DNA from: Candidatus Magasanikbacteria bacterium CG10_big_fil_rev_8_21_14_0_10_47_10
GTDB taxonomy: Bacteria > Patescibacteriota > Patescibacteriia > Magasanikbacterales > UBA922
Assembly (NCBI GenBank): GCA_002773135.1
Contig: PFCB01000010.1
Location: 4,264 to 40,163, forward strand
DNA: 35,900 bases
Direction: 5' to 3'
Every line of letters starts with the position of its first letter. The stretch's first letter is position 1. The translations under genes were made by a program, and so were the position numbers. This document shows positions 7,465 to 14,681 of the stretch, one piece after another. A model generated the notes under the pieces. That model saw only the letters and a list, made by a program, of their open reading frames with translations, searched no databases and had not been told where the DNA came from.

Positions 7465-8132
7465 ATTTTGAAGCCGCTATATTTGATATGGATGGAGTCA
7501 TCATTGACTCAGAACCGTTTTGGCAAGACGAAGAAGTTCGGGTTTATAATAAATACGGTTTACCCGTGACATTGGAACAAACGGTAACAACCCGGGGGCT
7601 GCGGACGGATGAAATTGTGAGCCATTGGATGATAACATTTGGCCGAGAGGATATTCAAAAAGAGGAGATTTTACAAGAACTTCACGCAGCGATAGTGAAA
7701 AGAGTGAAACAGGACGCGACACTTTTGCCGGGTGTCATTGAAACAATGACTCTGTTAAAAAATATGCAGTTGAAGATAGCTATTGCATCGTCGTCCGCTG
7801 ACCAAATTATTGATGCTGTGGTTGACGCATTTGAGTTGAGACCGTATTTGAACGCGACGCATTCGGCGTACCACGAGCGTCGTGGAAAGCCGGATCCTGC
7901 TGTGTACATTACAACCGCGACGCTGTTGGGTGTTAGTCCTCAGAAATGTATTGCAGTCGAAGATAGTGTCAATGGCATGCAAGCCGCAAAAGCGGCCGGT
8001 ATGACTTGTATTGTTATACCAAGCGATGGTCGCGAACCACGGATGGCATTTGAGCAAGCAGATCTCCGGGTGTCATCGCTTTTGGAGCTGACAAAAGATA
8101 TATTATTGAGTTTGCACCCGTTGGGTGTTTAA
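7461..8132 (+). CDS. HAD phosphatase, HxpB/beta-phosphoglucomutase type
   Basis: This 223-residue protein matches the HAD subfamily of hexitol-phosphatase HxpB (YniC) and beta-phosphoglucomutases. It shows IFDMDGVIIDSEPFW (residues 7-21, nucleophile Asp9 and general acid Asp11), IASSS (motif II), KPDPAVYI with the motif III Lys, and AVEDSVNGMQAAKAAGM (motif IV). The close fit to YniC around the first and last motifs suggests a sugar-phosphate phosphatase acting on hexose or hexitol phosphates. The start overlaps the glmU stop by four bases (ATGA). The C-terminal codons overlap a small hairpin before glmS. Confidence 0.85.
   Translation: MNFEAAIFDMDGVIIDSEPFWQDEEVRVYNKYGLPVTLEQTVTTRGLRTDEIVSHWMITFGREDIQKEEILQELHAAIVKRVKQDATLLPGVIETMTLLKNMQLKIAIASSSADQIIDAVVDAFELRPYLNATHSAYHERRGKPDPAVYITTATLLGVSPQKCIAVEDSVNGMQAAKAAGMTCIVIPSDGREPRMAFEQADLRVSSLLELTKDILLSLHPLGV
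8115..8130 (+). terminator. Weak hairpin between hxpB-like gene and glmS
   Basis: CACCC and GGGTG pair around GTT, followed by TTTAAAT. The stem lies in the last codons of the phosphatase gene and just before the glmS ATG. It is short and the T-run is weak, so it could be a partial attenuator or chance. Confidence 0.3.
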
Positions 8133-8142
8133 ATAAACAAGT

Positions 8143-9993
8143 ATGTGTGGAATTATCGGATACATTGGAAACAAACAGGCAATGCCGATTTTGATCAAAG
8201 GTTTGAGACGCTTGGAATATCGTGGGTATGACAGCGCCGGCATTGCTGTATGCGAAAAAAATCCAGCGGGGAGCGAAATTTGCAGAGTGCGATCCATTGG
8301 AAAAATTGATATGCTGGCGGACAAACTCGCGGAAGTGACACTCAATGGTACAGTGGGAATTGCTCACACGCGCTGGGCAACGCACGGCGGTGTTACGGAA
8401 GAAAATGCGCATCCGCATGTTGCACAAGACGGCAAACTTGCCTTGGTCCACAATGGTATCATTGAAAATTATAGAGAGCTGAAAGAGCATTTGCCGGACG
8501 TTACGTTTACGTCTGATACGGATTCTGAAGTCTTGGCGCATCTTATTGCCAAACATTATCAAAAAGATACCGGCACGGACAAAGATTTGCGCGTGGCTGT
8601 TGAAAAAGCATTGAGTCATGTGCGGGGTACCTATGGAATTGTTGTCATGCACAAAGATCACCCCGATTGCTTGATTGCGGCTCGAATGGGCAGTCCTATT
8701 GTGATTGGTATTGCGGATGATGGGCACTATATTGCCAGCGATCCGACACCCATTTTGGCGTACACTAAAAATATGATTTTTTTAGATGATGGTGAAGTCG
8801 CGGAAATGCATCCTGACAAAATGAAAATACGTGATTTAAAAGCGCATGAGATCACAAAATGTGTTGAGCAGATAGAATGGAATGACGAACAAGCTGAAAA
8901 GCAGGGGTTCCCCCACTTCATGCTCAAAGAAATATATGATCAGCCGACGGTATTTCAGGATGCCATCCGTGGACGATACAATTTACACGAGGGGACATCG
9001 TTTTTGGGCGGGTTGAATATGACGGACGACGAGATGCGGTCCATCAATCGCGTGATTTTGATTGCGTGCGGCACGGCCAGTCATGCAGCTATGATTGGCA
9101 AATACGCGTTTGAGCGCCTTGCGGGTATACCAACAGAAGTTGATGTAGCCAGTGAATTTCGATATCGTGATCCGATTATTGATGGGAGGACGCTGGTATT
9201 TGGCATTTCTCAGTCCGGTGAGACGGCGGATACTATTGCCGCTTTGCGTGAGGCAAAACGAAAGGGCGCCTTTGTTCGCGGTGTTGTAAACGCGGTTGGC
9301 TCAACCATTGCGCGAGAGACAGATGGTGGATCATATATGCACGCGGGTCCGGAGCTTTCTGTCGCTTCCACAAAAGCATATACCAACATGATTGCAATTT
9401 TACTTCTCTACGCGTTGCAGTTTGGACGATTGAAACGTGTCACGACGGCCACTGGTCAGCGAATGCTACATGCCCTGCGAGATATTCCAGAGAAAATGAA
9501 AATGATTTTGGATCAAAGCGAGCAAATTAAACAGATTGCCATAAAGTATAAAGCGTATCCCAATTTTTTCTTTTTGGGCAGGGGGATTAATTATCCAGTG
9601 GCTATGGAAGGGTCACTCAAATTGAAAGAAATAACGTATATCCATTCAGAAGCGTATCCCGGCGGAGAAATGAAACATGGCCCCATCGCGCTGTTGAGTG
9701 ACCAGTTTCCTATTTTTGCCATTATGACGCGCGATCAGCTCTATGATAAGATGAGAAGCAATATTGAAGAAGCGCGTGCTCGGAATGCAAAAGTTATTTT
9801 GGTCGCAACCCAAGGTGATGAACAAGCACGCGAGCTTGCTGATGACATCATGTATGTTCCGGATACCATGGAACTACTTGAGCCGCTTCTCAATACCATC
9901 CCATTGCAGTTGTTTGCCTATCACACGGCTGTTGCCTTGGGACGTGATGTGGACAGACCAAGGAATTTAGCCAAATCAGTGACTGTAGAATAG
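8143..9993 (+). CDS. glmS: Glutamine-fructose-6-phosphate aminotransferase
   Basis: This 616-residue enzyme makes glucosamine 6-phosphate from fructose 6-phosphate and glutamine, the first step of amino-sugar synthesis. The start MCGIIGYIG exposes Cys2, the glutaminase nucleophile, which fixes the start codon. LEYRGYDSAGIA, HTRWATHGG and HNGIIENY follow. The isomerase half has two SIS domains, with CGTASHA, SQSGETADT, STKAYTNM and ELSVAS motifs, and the protein ends with the canonical PRNLAKSVTVE tail. Length is typical (E. coli 609). It lies in one cluster with glmU and glmR. No glmS ribozyme-like leader is possible, as only 10 bases separate it from the previous gene. Confidence 0.98.
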   Translation: MCGIIGYIGNKQAMPILIKGLRRLEYRGYDSAGIAVCEKNPAGSEICRVRSIGKIDMLADKLAEVTLNGTVGIAHTRWATHGGVTEENAHPHVAQDGKLALVHNGIIENYRELKEHLPDVTFTSDTDSEVLAHLIAKHYQKDTGTDKDLRVAVEKALSHVRGTYGIVVMHKDHPDCLIAARMGSPIVIGIADDGHYIASDPTPILAYTKNMIFLDDGEVAEMHPDKMKIRDLKAHEITKCVEQIEWNDEQAEKQGFPHFMLKEIYDQPTVFQDAIRGRYNLHEGTSFLGGLNMTDDEMRSINRVILIACGTASHAAMIGKYAFERLAGIPTEVDVASEFRYRDPIIDGRTLVFGISQSGETADTIAALREAKRKGAFVRGVVNAVGSTIARETDGGSYMHAGPELSVASTKAYTNMIAILLLYALQFGRLKRVTTATGQRMLHALRDIPEKMKMILDQSEQIKQIAIKYKAYPNFFFLGRGINYPVAMEGSLKLKEITYIHSEAYPGGEMKHGPIALLSDQFPIFAIMTRDQLYDKMRSNIEEARARNAKVILVATQGDEQARELADDIMYVPDTMELLEPLLNTIPLQLFAYHTAVALGRDVDRPRNLAKSVTVE

Positions 9994-10003
9994 ACATTGA
10001 TTT

Positions 10004-10060
10004 CACAGATTATGTTGGATTACACTGATACATAGACCACAGATTATGTTGGATTACACT
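10004..10060. repeat. 23-bp direct repeat before the GxxExxY gene
   Basis: An identical 23-base sequence beginning CACAGATTATGTTGGAT occurs at 10004-10026 and 10038-10060, separated by 11 bases. It lies between glmS and the GxxExxY gene. Its role is unknown; it could be a protein-binding site or the trace of insertion of the downstream gene. No copy is seen after that gene. Confidence 0.85.
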
Positions 10061-10093
10061 CAAAATAAAATGTTTATTCACTAAATTATATGT

Positions 10094-10513
10094 ATGTATA
10101 CGGAGGGGGATATTACGAGGAACATTATTGGTCAAGCAATGCGAGTGCATAGAGAAGTAGGACCCGGGTTTAAGGAAACGGTGTATCATCGTGCGTTGAC
10201 TCATGCGCTGACTGAAATAGGATTATATATTGATGTTGAAAAAAGGTATGATGTGTCATTTGCAGGTAGTCGTGTGGGTACATTTATCCCGGATATCGTC
10301 GTCGAGAAGAAAATCATTGTTGAACTGAAGTCTGTGAGTGATATGAAAAAATTATTTTATGCTCAAATAATTTCCTATTTACGAGCAGCAGGCATGGAAG
10401 TCGGTCTTTTGATAAATTTTGGGAATCAAAGTCTGGAGTTCAAGAGATTCGCCAACTATAAAGATTATTCGAAATCAATCAGTGGAATCCAAATAATTCA
10501 GGGAAATCTATGA
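10094..10513 (+). CDS. GxxExxY protein (PD-(D/E)XK-like fold)
   Basis: This 139-residue protein belongs to the GxxExxY family: the motif is GFKETVY (about residues 25-31), followed by FIPDIVVEKKIIVELKSV (about 57-74), which has the D...ExK arrangement of PD-(D/E)XK nucleases. The biological role of the family is not established. It separates glmS from glmR in an otherwise coherent cluster and is preceded by a 23-bp direct repeat, so it is probably a later insertion. The last bases overlap the glmR start (ATGA). An ATG four bases earlier is in another frame. Confidence 0.85.
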   Translation: MYTEGDITRNIIGQAMRVHREVGPGFKETVYHRALTHALTEIGLYIDVEKRYDVSFAGSRVGTFIPDIVVEKKIIVELKSVSDMKKLFYAQIISYLRAAGMEVGLLINFGNQSLEFKRFANYKDYSKSISGIQIIQGNL

Positions 10514-11472
10514 AGAAAAAAGTTGTTGTATTTGGAGGCGGAAATGGCAGTGCCATGATGATGCGGGCGCTGAAGCGACATACAGATGTTTTTGATACGT
10601 ACGCGGTTGTCAGCATGAGCGACTCTGGCGGATCGTCCGGCAGACTGCGCGAAGAGTTCAACACTCTTCCGCCGGGGGATATTCTCCGTGCTGTACTGGC
10701 ATCATCCAAATATAGCTATAAAGAATTTCTCAAGCCACTTTTTTACGGTACCCGCTTTGATGCGAGTGGCAAACTTTCGGGTCACAATCTTGGGAATCTT
10801 TTCCTCACGCTTGGTTCAGAGTATGCAGGAGCGTATATGGATGCTATCAACGCGCTGAGTCAGGCTGTTGAAGCGCAGGGAACTGTGTATCCCGCGACCC
10901 TCACGCCAAACAACTTGGTCGCCACCCTCCAAGATGGGTCAGAGCTTTTTGGCGAGCATGCCATTGATAGGCCGGGGGAGCAGCGATCACCAATCATGGA
11001 AGTGCGGTTGGAACCGCATGTGGATGCATTTGTTGGCTGTCTGAGCGCTATAGAACAATCCGACTTTCTTATGTTTGGACCGGGCAGTTTGTACTGTAGC
11101 GTCGTTGCCTCTGTGTTACCAAAAGGAATCAGAGACGCTATTGAAAAATCCAACGCACGGTTAGTGTACGTTGCCGGAGATATATATGAGTTGGAGGGTG
11201 AAGCAGGGCCGACGGCGCTCAGTGAGTTTGTGCGTCAGCTGGAGCAATATGTGCCGCGAAAGATAGATTCCATTATTTTTAATGGACAAGACCTCTCAGA
11301 AAAACAAGCAGCGTACTATAAAGAAAAAATGTGGGGGAGGCTCACCTTTGATAGGGAGTTGTTATCAAATTATGATATTATCGATATACCGTTTGAAAAA
11401 GAGCATGGTGGCCTGGATCCGGAGAAACTTGGTTTAATATTGCGCAATCTTGTAACGTCATATGAAAATTAA
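10510..11472 (+). CDS. glmR: GlmR/YvcK-family gluconeogenesis factor
   Basis: This 320-residue protein is a CofD-like family member close to Bacillus YvcK (GlmR), which binds UDP-GlcNAc and stimulates GlmS. The motifs are FGGGNGSAMMMRAL (residues 8-21), VSMSDSGGSSGRLREEF (about 34-50), LPPGDILRAVLA, GHNLGNLFL and MFGPGSLYCSV. Length matches the family (about 310-330). It lies just downstream of glmS with only the GxxExxY gene between, which supports the same functional link here. It overlaps the GxxExxY stop by four bases and the following GNAT gene by 11 bases. The lactate-phospho transferase CofD is excluded by genomic context and the short form. Confidence 0.9.
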   Translation: MKKKVVVFGGGNGSAMMMRALKRHTDVFDTYAVVSMSDSGGSSGRLREEFNTLPPGDILRAVLASSKYSYKEFLKPLFYGTRFDASGKLSGHNLGNLFLTLGSEYAGAYMDAINALSQAVEAQGTVYPATLTPNNLVATLQDGSELFGEHAIDRPGEQRSPIMEVRLEPHVDAFVGCLSAIEQSDFLMFGPGSLYCSVVASVLPKGIRDAIEKSNARLVYVAGDIYELEGEAGPTALSEFVRQLEQYVPRKIDSIIFNGQDLSEKQAAYYKEKMWGRLTFDRELLSNYDIIDIPFEKEHGGLDPEKLGLILRNLVTSYEN

Positions 11473-11797
11473 GAAAGAATCACAAAACAGAGCATACGCG
11501 ATACGGTTTTCTGCCCAAGAAGATGGGAGCGAAGTCGGTCGTGCGTACTTGTATATTCTGTATAATGACTTGCATGATGAACCGGTCGGTCTCATGGAAG
11601 ATGTATTCGTAGAGGAAAAGTATAGGGGGAGAGGCATAGGGACCTCGATTGTCACCGATCTGATCGTAGAAGCAAAAAAACAGGGTTGCAGAAAGTTGAT
11701 TGGACAGAGTAGATATGGAAGAGACGATGTTCATGCTTTGTATATCCGGCTTGGGTTTAGGGATCATGGGAAAAATTTTCGGATGGACTTTATATGA
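11462..11797 (+). CDS. Small GNAT-family N-acetyltransferase
   Basis: This 111-residue protein has a compact GNAT fold: LMEDVFVEEKYRGRGIGTSIV (residues 44-64) with the acetyl-CoA pyrophosphate loop RGRGIG, then GCRKLIGQSRYGRDDVHALYIRLGF and a final strand. The substrate is unknown. The EDV...YRGRGIG...GCRKLI...V..LY..LGF pattern resembles yeast-type glucosamine-6-phosphate acetyltransferase (Gna1), though many GNATs share it. It overlaps glmR by 11 bases and closes a cluster whose GlmU lacks an acetyltransferase domain, so acetylation of an amino sugar is an attractive but unproven role. Confidence 0.8.
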   Translation: MKIKKESQNRAYAIRFSAQEDGSEVGRAYLYILYNDLHDEPVGLMEDVFVEEKYRGRGIGTSIVTDLIVEAKKQGCRKLIGQSRYGRDDVHALYIRLGFRDHGKNFRMDFI

Positions 11798-11834
11798 TGT
11801 CAGTAACTGTTCGTAGTTCTTACATTTCGTGATG

Positions 11835-11869
11835 CCCACAGTGTCCACGAGCATCGTGACTACTGTGGG
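11835..11869 (+). other. Long hairpin in the leader of the GC-rich ORF
   Basis: CCCACAGT (11835-11842) pairs perfectly with ACTGTGGG (11862-11869), and an inner stem CACGA/TCGTG caps it. It lies just upstream of a strong Shine-Dalgarno site. It could control expression of the small ORF or be the end of a mobile unit. Confidence 0.7.
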
Positions 11870-11877
11870 TCTTGCGA

Positions 11878-11883
11878 AGGAGG
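11878..11883 (+). promoter_or_regulatory. Strong Shine-Dalgarno site of the small GC-rich ORF
   Basis: AAGGAGGT occurs just before the ATG at 11889 with good spacing. Clear Shine-Dalgarno sites are otherwise nearly absent in this window, so it supports translation of this ORF and its unusual origin. Confidence 0.7.
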
Positions 11884-11888
11884 TGCGC

Positions 11889-12053
11889 ATGCCCGACGAT
11901 CGTCAGTGCGAGGAACTGGATTCCGATGCGTCGCGCCGGATGCTGGACGAAGGGTGTCCTCACGATGAGGACGCGAGCGCGACCCCGCAGAGGGGACGCC
12001 GGGAGTCCACGCCGGAGAAGTCGCCCGGGGATCAGAAGCCCCTCGCCAAGTAG
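11889..12053 (+). CDS. Small GC-rich hypothetical protein (possible foreign gene)
   Basis: This would encode 54 residues starting MPDDRQCEELDSDASRRML. The composition is polar and charged, ending in a Pro, Lys and Arg rich tail (STPEKSPGDQKPLAK), so it is probably largely unfolded. I recognise no family. The reading frame is much richer in GC than the neighbouring genes. It is preceded by a hairpin and an excellent Shine-Dalgarno site and is followed by strong hairpins, which together favour a real expressed unit. Because high GC opens frames by chance, a non-coding structured RNA or decayed insert remains possible. Confidence 0.5.
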   Translation: MPDDRQCEELDSDASRRMLDEGCPHDEDASATPQRGRRESTPEKSPGDQKPLAK

Positions 12054-12056
12054 CCG

Positions 12057-12076
12057 CCAGCACAACAGCTGGCAAA
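12057..12076 (+). other. Small hairpin after the GC-rich ORF
   Basis: GCCAG and CTGGC pair around the ACAACA region just after the stop codon of the small ORF. No T-run follows. Confidence 0.45.
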
Positions 12077-12086
12077 ACCATTCACG

Positions 12087-12116
12087 GCCGAACTTGGGGA
12101 CGCCCAGGTTCGGCCA
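12087..12116 (+). other. Strong 13-bp GC-rich hairpin after the small ORF
   Basis: GGCCGAACTTGGG pairs with CCCAGGTTCGGCC around GACG, with one G-T wobble. It is followed by ACAACTC rather than a T-run, so if it terminates transcription it does so without a U-tract. Its 3' end, TCGGCCACAA, is the same as that of the hairpin after the GC-rich gene at 34534-34562 (minus strand). Confidence 0.75.
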
Positions 12117-12124
12117 CAACTCTC

Positions 12125-12178
12125 CCTGCCTACCGGTCCGCCAGTCGGACGGACTCCGTTTATTGCGGAGCAGGCAGG
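12125..12178. repeat. Palindromic repeat element, three-way-junction form
   Basis: CCTGCCT (12125-12131) pairs with AGGCAGG (12172-12178) and encloses two further hairpins, GTCCG-CCAGT-CGGAC (12136-12150) and CTCCG-TTTATTG-CGGAG (12154-12170). Its ends match those of the palindromes in the broken tRNA copies at 20037-20079 and 20270-20289, so it belongs to the same dispersed family. It lies just before the citrate module. Confidence 0.75.
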
Positions 12179-12191
12179 CTTACTCCTTACT

Positions 12192-13340
12192 ATGAATCTC
12201 TACGAATTTGAAGGAAAAGAATTTTTTAAAAAACATGGCATTGCCGTACCAAATGGTGTTGATATTATTCGTGGAATGGATATTGCAAAAGCATACCAAT
12301 CTTTGGGTATCACTGATGTTGTGGTAAAGGCGCAAGTGTTGTCCGGCAAGCGGGGTAAAAATAATGGTGTTCGTTTTTGTTCATCTTTGCCGGATGTTGA
12401 GTCGGCAGTGTCAGATTTGTTTTCAATGAATGTGCGGGGGCAATATGTTGCCGCTGTTCGGATAGAAGAAAAATTGAATATTGATCAAGAACACTATATA
12501 TCCATTACATACGATACCGATACGCAGCAGCCGGTGTTGGTATATTCAAATGAAGGAGGCATGGATATTGAAGACGTTGAAAATGAATTGATACAAAAGA
12601 TTCCACTGGATATTCGCAATACACACGTGCAAACAGATATTCCATTCGCACAAGAATTGTGGAATTGTTTTTTGCAAGAAGATTGCCGTGTAGTGGAAAT
12701 TAATCCGCTTGTTAAAACTGTAGATGGACAGTGGGTCGCAGCAGATTCAAAAATTGCGTTGGATGATGATGCTTTTTTTCGACATGAAAGTTGGAAAGAG
12801 CTGGAACCTCGCACCATGATGGGCCGTCCGCCAACAGACAGAGAAATTGAAGTGCAAAAAATTGATGCAGGCGAAGGATATTACCGTGGCACTGCGGGGA
12901 AGTATATTGAAATGGATGGGGATATTGCCATATTGTTTTCCGGTGGCGGCGCAAGCATTGCCAATATGGATGCCCTGATAAATGAGGGGTTACAGCCGGC
13001 CAACTATACGGAATACTCCGGAAATCCTCCAACAGAAAAAGTGTATGAACTCACCAAAACTGTTTTGTCAAAGCCCGGACTTAAGGGACTTTGGATTGCC
13101 GGTGGCGTGGCAAACTTTACTGATGTTGAACAGACTTTCAAAGGAATTGTTTGGGCATTGGATGAAATCAAACCGACCTATCCGATTGTTGTTCGCCGTG
13201 CCGGACCATTTGAAGCGGAAGGCATGGAGCTGATGCGGCAGTGCGCTGAGCGAAATAATTTAAATGTGCAATTATTTGGAAAAGAATCCAGCATGAGTCA
13301 AACGGCAGCGGTTTTGGCTGATGCGGTCAAGAAAATATAG
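12192..13340 (+). CDS. ATP-citrate lyase / citryl-CoA synthetase, beta-type subunit
   Basis: This 382-residue protein has an ATP-grasp N-terminal half (MNLYEFEGKEFFKKHGI; VVVKAQVLSGKRGKNNGV; VEINPLVKT) and a CoA-ligase C-terminal half. It follows the citrate-cleaving enzymes rather than succinyl-CoA synthetase. FSGGGASIANMDAL, NYTEYSGNPP, GGVANFTDVEQTFKGI and VVRRAGPFEAEGM correspond to the GGGAS, YGEYSG, ANFT...TFKGI and VRRGGP motifs I know from ATP-citrate lyase. It should activate citrate with ATP and CoA together with the alpha subunit at 13776. I see no clear promoter in front; the gap holds a GC-rich island. Confidence 0.88.
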   Translation: MNLYEFEGKEFFKKHGIAVPNGVDIIRGMDIAKAYQSLGITDVVVKAQVLSGKRGKNNGVRFCSSLPDVESAVSDLFSMNVRGQYVAAVRIEEKLNIDQEHYISITYDTDTQQPVLVYSNEGGMDIEDVENELIQKIPLDIRNTHVQTDIPFAQELWNCFLQEDCRVVEINPLVKTVDGQWVAADSKIALDDDAFFRHESWKELEPRTMMGRPPTDREIEVQKIDAGEGYYRGTAGKYIEMDGDIAILFSGGGASIANMDALINEGLQPANYTEYSGNPPTEKVYELTKTVLSKPGLKGLWIAGGVANFTDVEQTFKGIVWALDEIKPTYPIVVRRAGPFEAEGMELMRQCAERNNLNVQLFGKESSMSQTAAVLADAVKKI

Positions 13341-13343
13341 CAT

Positions 13344-13769
13344 ATGAATCCCATCTTTCCACTTCAAGTCATCTTTGGTGCGCAAGCACTGGGGACGCGC
13401 GGTAGCATAGATATAAAACAAAATAGCCTTGCAATAAAAAAAGGTTATGTTGTATATGAAATTCCGTTTCAGCAAATTGAACAGTTTCACCTGCAACATC
13501 GCATGATGCGTTTTCATTCCAAATCATATACAAGGGGGGAATCATTTCGTATTAAAATAAAAGCAGGAGCGGATAGCATCCGCTGTCAATGGGATACCAG
13601 CTGGACCATGGATCCAAATCAGGATCCTGTTGCATCTGTTCAGGCGCTTATTACAGCGCTTGTTGAAGCGGGGTTGCCGCAGACAAAAATAAAGCACAAT
13701 AAAGGATATATCCCGCTTATACTATTTTTCGGTGTGCTTGGTTTGATCGCGTGGTATACATTTAGCTAA
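13344..13769 (+). CDS. Hypothetical tail-anchored protein inside the citrate module
   Basis: This 141-residue protein has no recognisable family. Residues 1-120 alternate short beta-like stretches (FGAQALGTRGSIDIKQNSLAIKKGYVVYEIPF), perhaps a PH-like fold. The last 20 residues (YIPLILFFGVLGLIAWYTFS) form one hydrophobic helix at the C-terminus, so the bulk should face the cytoplasm. It begins 4 bases after the beta subunit and ends 6 bases before the alpha subunit, so it is certainly in the same operon. It might hold the citrate-cleaving enzymes at the membrane, but that is conjecture. Confidence 0.7.
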   Translation: MNPIFPLQVIFGAQALGTRGSIDIKQNSLAIKKGYVVYEIPFQQIEQFHLQHRMMRFHSKSYTRGESFRIKIKAGADSIRCQWDTSWTMDPNQDPVASVQALITALVEAGLPQTKIKHNKGYIPLILFFGVLGLIAWYTFS

Positions 13770-13775
13770 GAATAT

Positions 13776-14672
13776 ATGGCAATTTTGATTCAAAAAGATT
13801 CGGCCGTTCTCGTGCAAGGAATTACTGGTAAAGAGGGGCAAAAGGCAGCGGCTGCGATGCTGGAATATGGCACAAACGTGGTGGGCGGCGTGCGTCCGGG
13901 AAAAGCAGGGGAAGTGGTTGAGGGCAAACCTGTCTATGACACGGTGCAGGATGCTGTTGCAGCGCTTGGCCAGATAGACGTGAGTGCCATTTATGTTCCG
14001 CCATTTGCTGCAAAGCAAGCTATGATGGAGGCAATTGATGCTGGTGTTTTACAGATCAATGTTATTGTTGAGAGAATTCCAATTCAGGATACGGCCTATT
14101 GCTTGGCCGCTGCAAAAGAAAAAAATATTCAGATTATCGGTCCCAGTTCTCTTGGATATATTGCACCGGGCATTGGCAGAATTGGTGTTGTCGGCGGACC
14201 CAAACAGCTAGCCGATGAAGTATTCATGCCAGGCTCCATTGGTATAATTTCCAGATCCGGAGGAATGACAAACGAAGTGTCGTGGCAGATTCGCAAAGCT
14301 GGTATGGGGCAAAGTACAGCTGTACATGTTGGCGGTGATTTGCTTATGGGGACGACGTATGTTGATTTGCTGCGACAGTTTGAAATGGATGAGCAAACAA
14401 AGGCGGTTGTTTTGTTTGGAGAGCATGGGGGCAGCTATGAGTTTGGTATTGTTGAAATGATTCAAAAAAAGGAATTTACTAAACCGCTCGCAGTATATGT
14501 TGGTGGAAAATTTGCCAATGTGTTGCCGGAGGGCATGAACATTGGTCATGCCGGTGCCATTGTCGCGCGTGGGCAGAGTGCAGAAGAAAAATCGAAGGCG
14601 TTGGCCGCTGTTGGCGTAATGATAGCGGATAAATATGAGGATTTAGTAACGCGTATTAAGCCGTACGCCTAA
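13776..14672 (+). CDS. ATP-citrate lyase / citryl-CoA synthetase, alpha-type subunit
   Basis: This 298-residue protein resembles the CoA-binding alpha subunit of succinyl-CoA synthetase. It has the CoA site VQGITGKEGQKAA, and GHAGAI with the phospho-histidine at His258. The intermediate motifs are of the citrate-cleaving type: IISRSGGMTNEV and IIGPSSLGYIAPG, where succinyl-CoA synthetase has SRSGTLTYE and GPNCPG. With the beta subunit it should form citryl-CoA from citrate, CoA and ATP. In most ATP-citrate lyases this part is fused to the lyase domain; here the lyase is the next separate gene, 9 bases away. Confidence 0.88.
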   Translation: MAILIQKDSAVLVQGITGKEGQKAAAAMLEYGTNVVGGVRPGKAGEVVEGKPVYDTVQDAVAALGQIDVSAIYVPPFAAKQAMMEAIDAGVLQINVIVERIPIQDTAYCLAAAKEKNIQIIGPSSLGYIAPGIGRIGVVGGPKQLADEVFMPGSIGIISRSGGMTNEVSWQIRKAGMGQSTAVHVGGDLLMGTTYVDLLRQFEMDEQTKAVVLFGEHGGSYEFGIVEMIQKKEFTKPLAVYVGGKFANVLPEGMNIGHAGAIVARGQSAEEKSKALAAVGVMIADKYEDLVTRIKPYA

Positions 14673-14681
14673 GAAGCATTT

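Noticed and set aside
8014-8727. 237-residue minus-strand frame antisense to glmS
   Set aside because: It is the shadow of the well-supported glmS gene; its sequence resembles no family.
12192-14672. Succinyl-CoA synthetase as the identity of the two ligase subunits
   Set aside because: SRSGGMTNE, GPSSLG, EYSG and ANFT..TFKGI are motifs of citrate-cleaving enzymes, and the neighbouring lyase completes that reaction.
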